Shown: in pieces, positions 1 through 11,515 of the stretch
Numbering within the stretch: position 1 is the stretch's first letter
Layout of the letters: every line of letters begins with the position of its first letter
NCBI GenBank assembly: GCA_001566745.1
Contig: KQ964501.1
Span: 32,602 to 83,404 of the forward strand
Source: Conidiobolus coronatus NRRL 28638
Lineage: Eukaryota; Entomophthoromycota; Entomophthoromycetes; Entomophthorales; Conidiobolaceae
DNA: 50,803 bases
Reading direction: 5' to 3'
Program-made: the position numbers and the translations under genes
The notes under the pieces: generated by a model
The model's database searches: none
Seen by the model: the letters and a program-made list of their open reading frames with translations, nothing else
Told to the model about the DNA's origin: nothing

Positions 1-652
1 GTTACTATTTATAACTCTATTCTAATTTCGCAGCAACATTTCTTTGATATATATGCTTCTAAATCTTTTTATAGTCATAGAATCAAAAATATTTTCTTTT
101 ATTCTTGAACAGCCAAATAGTATCAAAACGGCCATTTTAAAATAATCTTCAATTTTGGCAATCTTTTTATTAAAAATTGAAAAATGGCATATTTGTAATG
201 AATAAGCGTAGTTATATATAATATTCACATTTCTGCTGTTAATTAATTTTGTGCATAAAACCATTTGATTCCTTTAATATTTTAAAATGAATAGATTTAA
301 TAAAACGCTTTTCAAGCTAAAATAGTAAGCGAAGCTAGATCAAGCTATGGATAGTTAGTTTAAAGAAAAATACAATATCTTACTATTTAATATCTTAGTG
401 AGAAAGTATAGAATTATTGTATTTGGGGATTTAAAACGTCTGACAGAGTTATTGCTAGTTATTAAACTTGGAAAGAATCCAAAAAACAATTAGTTAATAT
501 TTTATTAAACCCTTTCTTCACAGGAGAAAGTTGTAAAATTATGCTAAACCCTTCAATATTAAGAGAGGGTAGTGTTAATGATAAAATAGATTGAAAATAT
601 ATTAATACGTTTCAATGCTAAAGCTTATAATTTTTATTATAAATAATTTAAC
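1..652. other. AT-rich intergenic DNA, no gene seen
   Basis: No conserved protein, RNA gene or repeat is recognisable here. An 80-codon open frame on the minus strand (22-264) has no recognisable domain and a composition like the surrounding non-coding DNA, so it is not called. The right end is the 3' flank of the carboxypeptidase gene. Confidence 0.6.
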
Positions 653-2194
653 TTATTTGCCAATAAGAGAATCATTATTTAACCAACGACTAACTAAATC
701 ATAGGCGTTTTCTTTTTGATCAGAGGGATACATATGGCCTCCCTTAAAGCCTCGTACATACGTTAGTAGATCTGACTGTCTCACTTGCCCAGCTAAATCC
801 CCATTCTTACTGTTATACCAATACTCTTCTTTTAATTTTCTAAAGTCTGACTGTCCCTTCCAAGGCAAAGACAGAGTCCAGGCCCTGTTCCCTAAGTAGT
901 TACAGATGTAATCCAAGTCACCAGCATAGATTAGAACTCTTATATTATTCTCTAACAGCTTAGAAATTGAACTATGTGTAGGCCTTGGATTATCTCCTGT
1001 GAGTACAAACTTCATATTAAGATTACTGTTACAGGTTTGAAAAGGGATGAACTCAGTATCTTTAACGCCTAGTAACTCTCTAGTAGAATTTGAATTAAGC
1101 CAATTCTCAATATTAGTAATTTCCGTGTAGCAGCTTTCTGGAGTGCTGCACTCTTTAGAGATATCATAATGGCTAAACTTTTTCTGATTATTTGGAAAGC
1201 CTACTTTAGAAAAGCAGAATTGATTGGCTTCGAAGCAAGTATTTGTATCTTTGGTACGATGACACTCTCTCACTCTTAGCTCACACTCAGGCCAGTCTCT
1301 CTGCATTTGCTCGCATATTGTATTATTATATAACTGTCCCTTTTCAGAATTGCAAGCTATTTGTGGAAAATATTTAAACTGTGTTAAGTAGTCAACTATA
1401 CCATTTCCTATTCCAATTGACGTCAGAGGAACTTTGAACTCAAACTTTGGATCATTATTGTAGTCCAAAATTAAATCTGAGATTAGAGGAATATAGTGAC
1501 CAGCGTAAGATTCGCCAAATATATGAAGCTTATTCTTTTTAAATTGAGGATACAACTCATACCATTGAAGGAGGAACTCAAGAGCATGTACACTTGCTTG
1601 CTGTGCATTATCTACCTCATAGTCTGATTCGGAGCTCACTGAGAACCCAGTACCCAATGGTTGATCCAAGAATAGCAAATTTGCATTGTTAGCCCAACTA
1701 TATTCATTTAATTGAGCTGTTTTATTATCGTGTTGAAAAGTACAGGGTCCAATTTCCATTAAATTTCCTACCATTGAAGAGCATCCTGGACCTCCATTTA
1801 ACCAAAGGATTAGTGGGTCAGTTGATGGGTTATTACGCGATTCTGTGACCCAGTAGAATAGATCGTGACGATGTGCATCTTCTCCAACGGTGACGTATCC
1901 AGTGTACTATACAAATCTATAAATAAAACATAAGTCAACATCTAACTTTATTACCTGGTTAACTTTATCTTCACAAATTTGTGTATGGTCTATTTTTTTC
2001 TTCCTTCTATCAATACTATTTAAATATGAGGCAAAATCCCAATTTGATTGGCTTAATTGATCTTTGATATCAATATAATTGCTTGCAAAATCAAGAAAAG
2101 TATTTAAAGTACCGCCAATGCTTACAGGGTCAGGCTGGAATTCGAAGCTTTTTATAGGCAATATCAACGAGTATAGAAAATGAAAAACTTTCAT
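653..2194 (-). CDS. Serine carboxypeptidase (peptidase family S10, carboxypeptidase Y-like)
   Basis: Two exons, 1955-2194 and 653-1906, joined over a 48-nt intron (1907-1954), give about 497 residues, the usual size for the family. Family S10 enzymes remove C-terminal residues from peptides in the vacuole or outside the cell. The first 20 or so residues form a hydrophobic signal peptide (MKVFHFLYSLILPIKS). The mature part begins after a propeptide-like stretch with YTGYV, the conserved start of the catalytic domain. All S10 landmarks are present: NGGPGCSS (about 117-124), the nucleophile Ser in GESYAG (about 213), the catalytic Asp in AGDLDYICN (about 410) and the catalytic His in GGHMYP (about 471). 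Many cysteines in the middle suggest the disulfides typical of CPY. The start is the first ATG before the signal peptide. Only 174 bp separate it from the upstream gene on the same strand, and TATA-like sequence lies at about 2250-2270. Vacuolar versus secreted targeting cannot be decided. Confidence 0.93.
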
Positions 2195-2368
2195 CTGATA
2201 TTTCTGATCAATAGAATAAATATATAAATAATTTTACTGAGATAAATGGTATATATATAAGTATATATGGATTTTTAATTTAATACCCTTAATATCACCC
2301 TTAAATTAAATTTTTATTAACTTGAAAATTAAGCGGTTATAACAAGTTTTCAATACTAGTTGAATAAA

Positions 2369-3763
2369 TTATAGACCAACACCTCTTCCTTCGACATACC
2401 AAATGGTCTCAACCTTGCCGTTACGAACACCTACCATATGCGTGCTCATATTTATAGTAGGATCGCAGTGACCAGGGATGAGTTTGATAATTTGACCTAG
2501 CTTGAATTGGTCAGGGTTTTGGAACTTGGTGGCGCCCTTGGGAACAATCATTCCATGTTCATCTCCTTGGGAAATATATTCCAAAGGCTCAGTAGCTTCT
2601 GGAGCGTGGACCCAAGGAAGGCCACTATCTAAGCTTAAAGACTTAAGACCAGCATCAACGATCAATCTGGGGCAAATATCTGATTTGGCATTAATGCTGT
2701 TTACGCGAGAGTACATGAATAAACTTTGGCCAAACTGGTTAACAAGTTGATCGTCTTGGCCCAAGTTTAAAGTGTAATCGACATCCATGAATAAATAGGA
2801 ACCGACCTGTACTTCGTTGTAGATTCCAGATTCGATTTCAAATTGGAAACTTCCGGTACCAGCGCCTGTGATAATAGGGCATGTGATATTCTGTTCATTT
2901 AAGAGTCTTAAGCATTCTTCTAATCTTTGCTTAATGGGACCTACAACATTGTGACGGCGCTCATCATAGCTACGAACGTGTTGATTAGCTCCTTGGTAAG
3001 CGTGAATACCTTGGAAGTGTAATTGAGGTTCATTTTTAACTATTTCTTGTACAATTTGAACAAATTCTTCTAAATTATCAATACCACAGCGATTTTGTCC
3101 AACATTAATTTCGGTGTAGATATTGAACTGAACGTCATACTCTTTGGCTATGCGTAAGTAATCATGAATGTTTTGGACATTGTCTGCACAGATAGCTAAT
3201 AAAGGATGATCAGGCTTGCTCTTCATTTGCTGAGCAACCTTTCCAAGTCTAACTAATTTAGGCTCTCCAACAATAGGATTAGTAAGCAAAATATCCCAGT
3301 TAACAGAGCTGTAAGACCCATTGACCAAAGCCTCTACTTCTGTCAACTTAGCACAACAGATACCTTGGGCTCCATTTTGGACTTGCAAGTAAGCTACAGC
3401 AGGACTCTTGTGAGTTTTAAAGTGAGGGCGCATGCGGATAGTAGGTTGGTTAGTTAATTTGCTGCCAGCTTCTTGGACTAATTGCTTCATACCCAATAAA
3501 TTCTTTTCAAAGGCGTCTAACTCAACAACAAGAACGGGAGTGTCTAAGGACTCTACGGAGTCGCCTATCTTAACTTCGCATTTAGCTTGGTGAGGGGCTT
3601 CTAATTTATTGATTTTGTTGTAGCTAATGGTCATTTTGGTTATAGTCGAATATAGGTAATTATTAGGGAAGGAGTAAAACTTTTTTGTAAGATTGATTGA
3701 ATTTGATAATAAATGGAATTGACTACTTATTGATCTTGAATGCAGTCTAATACTCTTAATCAT
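2369..3763 (-). CDS. PLP-dependent D-serine dehydratase / D-threonine aldolase-like enzyme
   Basis: One uninterrupted 464-residue frame. It has the fold-type III (alanine racemase N-terminal) barrel of the DSD1/D-threonine aldolase family, which breaks down D-serine, D-threonine or related 3-hydroxy D-amino acids using pyridoxal phosphate and a divalent metal. Visible landmarks are the PLP lysine region RPHFKTHK, the barrel strand CCAKLTEVEAL, TEINVGQNRCGID, the phosphate-binding GAGTGSF and, near the C-terminus, PGHCDPT. In the last motif the His, with the following Cys or Asp, would bind the metal. The exact substrate is not determined by these motifs. The first 43 residues are rich in Arg, Ser and aromatic residues with almost no acid, like a mitochondrial presequence, and a second ATG at codon 44 (MTISYNK) starts just before the conserved domain. 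It lies 174 bp upstream of the carboxypeptidase on the same strand. Confidence 0.85.
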   Translation of the reverse strand: MIKSIRLHSRSISSQFHLLSNSINLTKKFYSFPNNYLYSTITKMTISYNKINKLEAPHQAKCEVKIGDSVESLDTPVLVVELDAFEKNLLGMKQLVQEAGSKLTNQPTIRMRPHFKTHKSPAVAYLQVQNGAQGICCAKLTEVEALVNGSYSSVNWDILLTNPIVGEPKLVRLGKVAQQMKSKPDHPLLAICADNVQNIHDYLRIAKEYDVQFNIYTEINVGQNRCGIDNLEEFVQIVQEIVKNEPQLHFQGIHAYQGANQHVRSYDERRHNVVGPIKQRLEECLRLLNEQNITCPIITGAGTGSFQFEIESGIYNEVQVGSYLFMDVDYTLNLGQDDQLVNQFGQSLFMYSRVNSINAKSDICPRLIVDAGLKSLSLDSGLPWVHAPEATEPLEYISQGDEHGMIVPKGATKFQNPDQFKLGQIIKLIPGHCDPTINMSTHMVGVRNGKVETIWYVEGRGVGL

Positions 3764-4688
3764 ATATACTTAAAGCCTATTATTCTAAAATTTGTTTATA
3801 TAGCTTATTTCGAAATGCTAATCATGAGTAAAAAACAAGTTGGCATTTTAATAAATTTAAATTATTCCATATAACCAATTGAATTAGGGTATTGGTAACA
3901 CCTATTCCTATTAACTAACATTTCGAATGTTATCATATGACTGAAACTTTGGCTTTTTTCTGTAAAGAATAGCAGTAGCTCTTTTTTGAGACAAGTCATA
4001 TGGTAATTTTGATAACAGTACATCTTTAATGTCAAAATTAATATAACTGATAGTCATCTATATCAATTTAGTCTTTTTATATACAATTTTGAATAACTGA
4101 GCTTGAAAAATAGTTAATAAATTATTAATATAATATTGGTGTAAGTAATAAAATTTCCAATAATATATATCATTATTTATATATTCATATAAATGCATTA
4201 ATACAAAATAAATGATCTAAAGCTGCTCAAAAACATTTTTGTAATTAATCAAGAATCATTAAGGACGTTAATTAAGATTTTAATATTCAGTAAAAAAGTA
4301 CTATTTTTGTCACAAATGCCGTATTTATATAATCAAAACAAAGTCGAGATAAGCAATATTTGATATATTTGGCGATTTTGATAACAAAAAAGATGTGTAT
4401 TAGATTTTATGAGTAATGTAATAATACAGAATTAGCATTTGTAGAGATATTGTAAGTATTAAAAGTAAAAAAGGCAATTAAGGTAGAATAGCAATTGTAT
4501 ATAATAAGAAATAAAAATAGTATAAAAAGGGTAAAGAATTGAAAATAAAATTATTAAAGAAAAAAGATAAATAGATGAAAAGGTAATAACGATATAATAA
4601 ATAAAAGAAAATATGATAAACTAAGCGTTGATAATATAAACACAAATTAACATGTACAATATGATTAATAACTATCTTACCCATTTAA
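3764..4688. other. AT-rich intergenic DNA
   Basis: No gene is recognisable. A minus-strand open frame at 4478-4684 is a run of Leu, Tyr and Phe read from AT-rich DNA and is not called. Confidence 0.6.
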
Positions 4689-4769
4689 GACAAGATGGCC
4701 GAGTGGTTAAGGCGTGTGCCTAGAAAGCACATGGGATTTCCCGCGCAGGTTCAAATCCTGCTCTTGTCG
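4689..4769 (+). tRNA. tRNA-Ser (anticodon AGA), no intron
   Basis: A complete cloverleaf can be folded by eye. The acceptor stem is GACAAGA with TCTTGTC and discriminator G. The D arm begins GGCCGAGTGGTTAAGGC. The anticodon loop CTAGAAA sits on a TGTGC/GCACA stem and gives anticodon AGA. A long variable arm of the class II serine type follows, then a T arm GCAGG-TTCAAAT-CCTGC. The long arm and the AGA anticodon both indicate serine. The T loop TTCAAAT and the D arm supply the B and A boxes of the internal Pol III promoter. Confidence 0.96.
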
Positions 4770-4774
4770 TTTAA

Positions 4775-4780
4775 TTTTTT
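4775..4780 (+). terminator. Pol III terminator of the tRNA-Ser gene
   Basis: Six T residues start six bases after the tRNA end, the usual RNA polymerase III stop signal. Confidence 0.75.
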
Positions 4781-6051
4781 AAATTTCAATTTACTCCTTT
4801 AGTTAATTAAATTTTCTTTCATGCTTAGATTTTATCACTTTGCCTATATTAATTCTTCTATTATCACAATTTTATAGTTATTATCAACGCATAATTGCTA
4901 TTAAATGAATTCTGTTATATATTCCCTCATAAGCTCAAACATTATCCAGCTATATAATAGAAAGCTGATCAAGCATTTTAAACGTTTATTAAAGAAGCAA
5001 TACTATTAGAGACATATTATATTTTAACTTCTATTATTATTTTATAGGCTTTTCTCTGTTTGATTTTAAAATATTAATTCTATAACTATATGCGAGATTT
5101 TGGCTAAGATTACAAATTTTACTTAGAATTATTAACTGTTAGACCCAGTTCTAATATTTAATATCACATTATATAACATAATAGCATGACTTAAAATTAA
5201 AGTATCAAAATATATAAAATATAGTTCTATTATTAATTTTCATTTAGCATAGATAAATCAGTAATAGTCCATATTTCAAATTATAATACTCGTCTGTTTA
5301 TATAAATTTGAATAAATGGAGTTGAAATATTTTATTAATAAACAGCGCTTTAAATATAGCATATAGTATTAATTTTAATTCTACTGGCATATATTGAATA
5401 TCATCCTATTTTAACACTTAATATGATCTCATTATATATTAAATAAAGTCAACCAATGCTTTAAACTATGTATTCATTTTTTATCAGGATCCAATTTAAC
5501 TAATATTGGAAATTTTTAAAATGTGGTAAACTTTACAAGTGGCTTATACGGTTAATTAAAGATAGAGAGATCAAATTATATGATGAAATTAACCTTTATG
5601 CTTATAATCTGGCATTATGAATTGCAATCATTAGATTGCATATTTGTAGAGAACTCGAAAGAATATTTCAATTAAAAGTACATTACATATACAGGACTAA
5701 GAATTGATAAAAAATGGATTTATATAACTGAAAATAAGAATTTATATAACTGAAAATAAGAATTTAAATAAAATAAATCTGTTTATAATTAATCTTAGCT
5801 TGACAAAGAGAATAAATGTTATAGATAATATAAATGTAATTTAACAAGACAAATAAAAGCTACAGTGGATCAATATAGCATGTCTCAGGATTAGATCTAA
5901 AAGATATAAAAAAATATACTTAAAAAATGATTATTTTTAATATTTAATTGATTAGAGAACTTTGATTTTTAGTGATGTGAGCGGATTTAAAGGGATTTTG
6001 AATATCACCTAAAGCAGGAAATAATCTAAAAATAATTTGCTTTACATTTAC
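4781..6051. other. AT-rich intergenic DNA
   Basis: No gene seen. It contains the short tandem duplication at 5718-5761 and the 3' flank of the pyruvate dehydrogenase gene. Confidence 0.6.
5718..5761. repeat. 22-bp exact tandem duplication
   Basis: The unit ATTTATATAACTGAAAATAAG plus a final A (22 bp) occurs twice without mismatch at 5718-5739 and 5740-5761. It is followed by the first few bases of a third unit. Probably replication slippage. Confidence 0.9.
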
Positions 6052-7383
6052 TTAGTTGAAGTATTTGATTTCAGTGGGGTCACGACCGCGAAGGAACTTG
6101 GGTTCAGTACCGGGAGCGTAGACATCGTTCCAGAAGTTTTCCAAGTTAGGTTCGGGAGAAGCCTTAGCTTCAGCAGCGGCTTCATCAACAACCTTACGGG
6201 CTTCTTTGTCGATTTCCTTTAATTCGGCTTCGGTGGCAATGCTGTTGTCCAAAATGCGGTTCTTAATACCAGTAATGGGATCGTTGTTAGATCTCATGTT
6301 TTGGATTTCTTCACGAGAACGGTAAGTGGTACCAGGATCGGACATAGAGTGACCACCATAACGGTAGGTAACCATTTCCATGACAAGAGGTCCTTTACCG
6401 CTGATAGCGTAGTCACGAGCGAATCTGACAGCTTCACGAACAGCGAGGATATCCATACCGTTGACACGGATACCGGGGATGTAGTCACCTCTGGTGTAGT
6501 ATTCAGTAGAGGCAGAGGAACGGCTGGCGGCAGTACCCATACCGTATTTGTTGTTTTCACAGACAAAGATACAGGGTAAGTTCCAGAGCTTAGCCATGTT
6601 GTAGGCTTCGAAAACTTGACCTTGGTTGGAGGCACCATCACCATAAAGGGCGAAAGTACATTCAGCCTTGTTGTTGTACCATTGGGCAAAAGCCATACCG
6701 GCACCAACGGGAACTTGAGCACCGACAATACCGTTACCACCCATGAAGTTGGGGGTGAACATGTGCATGGAACCACCCTTACCATAGGAGACACCATCGA
6801 CACGACCTAAAAGTTCAGCTAAAATACCCTTAATAGAAGCACCACGCATGTAAGTGAAACCGTGACAACGGTAAGCAGTGATAACTTGGTCCTTATCGGA
6901 AATAGCCTTTTCCATACCAACACCAACGGCTTCCTAAAATAGATCATTACGAATAAGCATATTTTTTAGGTGGCTGAACTTAAAAATACTTACTTGACCA
7001 GTGCACAAGTGACAGAAACCTCTGATGAGTTTGGCTTTGTAGAGACCATCGGAAGTCATTTCCATTCTTCTGACTAAGACCATCTCCTTATACATATTGA
7101 TTAATTCATCCTTAGTAGCGGTAACTTCGAAACTGGGACCTTCTTGTAATTTGTGTAAATCAAAAGAAGATTCAGGAAGTTGGAAAGTGTATGAGTTTTT
7201 AGCAGCGAATAAGCTGGAGAATTGGCGAGCACCCTAAGTTAGTTAATATTGTTAGTTAGAGTTAAGAGTAATTTATTAAATGATCAATATCTGTGAGATA
7301 TACTTTTAAATTGATAAAAAACAATGTTGTACCTTTAAAGAGTAGGCAACACGGGGAACAGAACGGTTGATGATAGAGATCAT
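6052..7383 (-). CDS. PDA1: Pyruvate dehydrogenase E1 component subunit alpha, mitochondrial
   Basis: Three exons (7333-7383, 6994-7233, 6052-6933) give about 390 residues; the introns are 99 and 60 nt. E1 alpha binds thiamine diphosphate with E1 beta and decarboxylates pyruvate in the mitochondrial matrix, passing the acetyl group to the E2 lipoyl domain. The N-terminus ([17 protein letters not shown]) is a basic presequence. Landmarks in order are [38 protein letters not shown], the thiamine-diphosphate motif beginning GDGASNQGQ and closing with CENN, and [20 protein letters not shown], which carries the conserved serine phosphorylated by PDH kinase and has the fungal GGH form. Codons in exons 2 and 3 are much richer in C and G at third positions than neighbouring genes, as expected of a highly expressed gene. 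The first ATG upstream of the presequence is used. Confidence 0.97.
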
Positions 7384-9209
7384 AGTTGATATGGATTATT
7401 GATGATTATCAAGTAAAACGATGACCAATTCAGTTTCCTCATAACACTCAGTTTCTTTTTATAAAATTTTCTTAAAATCCGAATATCAATGGGATAATCT
7501 GATTACTATCATCCTAGATTCCCCTAATGATTGTGTCATACAAACTTAATACCTTTGAAATTTAAGTTTTTATTGGTAGAAATTGGTTAAAAATCACTAA
7601 TCATCTGTAAAAGGAAATTAAATACAATAAAACAGTATTAAATAGAGCATAGAAAGATTCAATATTATACAAAATCTATCTTATGATGCTATTCACCAAT
7701 CCATATATTAATTATTAATTGGATTCTAACTTTATAATCCACCATGCTTAAATAATCACTGCTTAAAAACTTTGTTTATTATTAAATAACGTATGAATTA
7801 CTGTGTGGATGATCATACATATGATGTTTTAGTATTAGAGTGGAATGAATGATCAAGTTGATTTCTCATTAATACCACGCATATGACTCAATTTTTAAAA
7901 GTTAAAGTGCTCCAATATTAACTATTAACTTGTATCTTACCCTTATAGCTCAATTTTTAATAATGATTATTATTGAGCTAATCATAAGATCTATAGGCAA
8001 GTGGCATAGTCACTTGAATTAATCATAGCTGACACTTGCGTAATTTAATTTCAATTATATTGATAAAAAATTGTGACTAATTGTTAATATTGTGGAATAA
8101 TGTCAATTTGCAAACGAACTGACTTTGATATAAATATCTACCTAGTATTCTGACAGCGATTATTTTACATGGATTTAATTTTATATTTTAAGCTTATCTA
8201 TTTTCTCAATAAATTCTCAAAATTTGGAAATCTTTAAATCTGTTGTTATTATTTTTTTCAAAAATTCCCATTGATATAAAAAATGCCTATTTTAAAATTT
8301 ATAATTAAAAATTTGATATTATTACCATGCTAAAGTCTTATCAGTTATTAAGGGATTAATATTAATTTTTCACTTTTTACCAGATTAAAACTTGGAACAA
8401 TTAATAAAAATTTTAATTTTAATTTTTAAGTATATTAAATATGCGTTTATAAATATGCCACTAAAACACTGTTGAGTTCAATACTTTTATATTAGTATTG
8501 TTTAATTTTAAAATTTTATGAAATTATATAAAATTCAAATATATACTTAGTTATATTAAGAATATGTTCAAACTATTTTAGATAAAAAGCATACTTTGAT
8601 CTGATCGATTAAAAACCATTTCTTTAAAATAGCTGAATTGTACAAGTCAAATTCAAATCAGCCCAGCTTTATAGTTAATATATACTATCATAAACAAGAT
8701 TAGTCCAAATGCTAACTTAGTCTAAAAATATTCAACTTTACAATTAAAATAATACACAGTTTACAGCTAAATCAAGTTATTTTTTCTCAAGGGCTATCAT
8801 CCAAGTTTTATTACATTTATAAACTTTTACGGTTCTATGACATATTAGCTAGTATTACTATGACTAAAGCTGTCAAATATATTTATTACAATGTTTTTAG
8901 CTATTATCATTTTATACAAATTGAGCCAATATTAACTATATATATTCATTGATATTTCGAATATCTGGATACAAGCTTAAATTACATATGTTAATATTAT
9001 TTTGACTAAAGTTGGGACATCTGTTATGAATAATTTTAATCATTACGTAGCACAATAAATTTTTAATTGTTATTTGTCTATTTAACACGTCAAATTTCTC
9101 TCAAGTATCTAATTTATAGAATTTAAGTCGCGTCTAACAGTCAAGGATTAAAAACTTCCTGTGTTACATAATAAATGAGATAATGGTATGTTTTAGAAGC
9201 AGAGTAATA
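7384..9209. other. Gene-free AT-rich DNA
   Basis: Promoter side of the pyruvate dehydrogenase gene, then AT-rich sequence without a recognisable gene, RNA or tandem array, up to the first MITE. Confidence 0.6.
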
Positions 9210-9471
9210 TGAAAGATTCTAGTTAAAATGAGGACAAATTTGTCCAAAAATTTTTATATGGGTTATTCGCAATATTTTTGATTTTTAATTGCTTAAAGAT
9301 TATTATTAATATCTGTTATTAGTCAAAGTCGATAATATAGTATGATAATACGATATTATTATAAACTCTCTATTAAATAAAGACTATACACGATGAAAAT
9401 TTGGTTATAAAAAATAAAAATTTTGAACTGAGCTCTTACAAAATTTGAATCAAATTAACCAAAACTACTCA
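9210..9471 (-). mobile_element. MITE copy A (Tc1/mariner-like TA-flanked), reverse orientation
   Basis: About 262 bp bounded by TA on both sides. The ends are TGAAAGATTCTAGTTAA on the left and TTAACC...CTCA on the right, degenerate inverted repeats. The stretch AATATTTTTGATTTTTAATT matches the reverse complement of the right half of copies C and E, which fixes the orientation. There is no coding capacity. The interior is the most diverged of the near-complete copies. Confidence 0.8.
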
Positions 9472-9473
9472 TA

Positions 9474-9734
9474 TGAAAGATTCTAGTTAGCTCGGTTCAA
9501 ATTTTGTATGAGCTCAGTTCAAAATTTTAACCGCACTATAAGCAAGTTATTAGCATTTATAGAGATTATTTAAAAGAGATTAGCTTATAATATCATATTA
9601 AAACGCTGATTTGTTAGTTTTAACTAATAAATGAGATTTCTTATACACTTTAATCATATATAAAACAAAAATATTATAGATTTGATCTATAAAAAATTTA
9701 GAAAAGCTTTCCTCGTTTTAACCAGAATAACTCA
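9474..9734 (+). mobile_element. MITE copy B, tip to tip with copy A
   Basis: About 261 bp, flanked by TA at 9472-9473, which is also the right flank of copy A, and at 9735-9736. It begins TGAAAGATTCTAGTTAG and ends TTAACCAGAATAACTCA. The interior carries the family hallmark AGCTCAGTTCAAAATTTTAA. Non-coding. Confidence 0.85.
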
Positions 9735-9871
9735 TATTAGATAATTATATGATAATATTAAATAATATCATAACAATATTAAATGCAATTAAAAATATCT
9801 ATATTGTAAATTATTATAATTTAATCAGTAAAAAAATCGTTAAATCTCTCATTCTTTAAAAAACAAATATA

Positions 9872-10134
9872 TGAGGGATTCTGGTTAATTTAACTCAAAT
9901 TTGTGTGAGCTCTGTTCAAAATTTTAATTTTAATACAAGCTTGTTATTATCATATATAGACATTTAATAAAAAAGAAGAGTTGATAGTATCATATTAGAA
10001 AGCCATACTAAAAATATTAACCAATAAAAGAGGTTGTTGAATACGCCTTAACCATGTAAAAATCAAAAATATTACAAATTTGCTTTATAAAAAATTTTGG
10101 TCCAAAATTTCCTTGATTTAACCAGAATCTCTCA
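9872..10134 (+). mobile_element. MITE copy C, best preserved member
   Basis: 263 bp between TA dinucleotides at 9870-9871 and 10135-10136. Including flanks, the left end ATATGAGGGATTCTGGTTAA and the right end TTAACCAGAATCTCTCATAT are inverted repeats matching at 19 of 20 positions. It has no open reading frame. The TA target duplication and short inverted repeats fit a non-autonomous Tc1/mariner derivative; no transposase source is visible in the window. Confidence 0.9.
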
Positions 10135-10763
10135 TATAATGATATTTTAATTTACTAATCTATTATATAGAAGATATAAGAATATCAAAAAGAAATATTA
10201 ACTGCTAATAATGATACTACTTTAAATATACAATTTGGTTGAAAATGAGGATGATTTTGCATTGCTAACTAAAGTTATTAGTTTTTATATGATAAACGGT
10301 TTACTTGGACAAGAGGAGAGAGAAAAATTAAGTGTAATGAGCTAATCAATTTTGCTTTTATGTCTTGCAATTATTAAATTCGTTAATATTTATTAAACTT
10401 TTTTACTATAATATGTTATCATCATAAAATGCTTTTTTATGAATAAGTGTTATATTAGAAAATTAGGTAATCATAACGACATTAATAGCACTTTAGTAGT
10501 ATAAGTTAACATTTCTATATAATATTAAAGTAGTATTTAAAAATCTCAATTCTTAGTCCTTTTTAAAACACTTGGTTTTATTAATTAATTAGTTCCAATA
10601 TATTAAATATTACAAAAATTTAAAATTTGATAATTAATTAATGAAATATGAAAAGCTGATTATTTATAGTATTAAAAATTACTATTTGTAGCTTATTGCT
10701 TTAATTATTATTTAAGTCACTACCAACATTTCTAAAAGCAATATATTAAATTTTAATATACTA
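10135..10763. other. AT-rich DNA before a scaffold gap
   Basis: Nothing recognisable beyond AT-rich sequence. Confidence 0.6.
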
Positions 10764-11515
10764 NNNNNNNNNNNNNNNNNNNNNNNNNNNNNNNNNNNNN
10801 NNNNNNNNNNNNNNNNNNNNNNNNNNNNNNNNNNNNNNNNNNNNNNNNNNNNNNNNNNNNNNNNNNNNNNNNNNNNNNNNNNNNNNNNNNNNNNNNNNNN
10901 NNNNNNNNNNNNNNNNNNNNNNNNNNNNNNNNNNNNNNNNNNNNNNNNNNNNNNNNNNNNNNNNNNNNNNNNNNNNNNNNNNNNNNNNNNNNNNNNNNNN
11001 NNNNNNNNNNNNNNNNNNNNNNNNNNNNNNNNNNNNNNNNNNNNNNNNNNNNNNNNNNNNNNNNNNNNNNNNNNNNNNNNNNNNNNNNNNNNNNNNNNNN
11101 NNNNNNNNNNNNNNNNNNNNNNNNNNNNNNNNNNNNNNNNNNNNNNNNNNNNNNNNNNNNNNNNNNNNNNNNNNNNNNNNNNNNNNNNNNNNNNNNNNNN
11201 NNNNNNNNNNNNNNNNNNNNNNNNNNNNNNNNNNNNNNNNNNNNNNNNNNNNNNNNNNNNNNNNNNNNNNNNNNNNNNNNNNNNNNNNNNNNNNNNNNNN
11301 NNNNNNNNNNNNNNNNNNNNNNNNNNNNNNNNNNNNNNNNNNNNNNNNNNNNNNNNNNNNNNNNNNNNNNNNNNNNNNNNNNNNNNNNNNNNNNNNNNNN
11401 NNNNNNNNNNNNNNNNNNNNNNNNNNNNNNNNNNNNNNNNNNNNNNNNNNNNNNNNNNNNNNNNNNNNNNNNNNNNNNNNNNNNNNNNNNNNNNNNNNNN
11501 NNNNNNNNNNNNNNN
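10764..11515. other. Assembly gap (752 N)
   Basis: Run of N. It lies about 630 bp after a cluster of MITEs, so the missing sequence may be repetitive. Confidence 1.

Noticed and set aside
4478-4684. Leu/Tyr/Phe-rich 68-codon frame next to the tRNA
   Set aside because: Translation of AT-rich DNA; it runs up to the tRNA and has no recognisable features.
6294-6810. Open frames on both strands inside the pyruvate dehydrogenase gene
   Set aside because: They arise from the strong codon bias of the real gene and have no family features.
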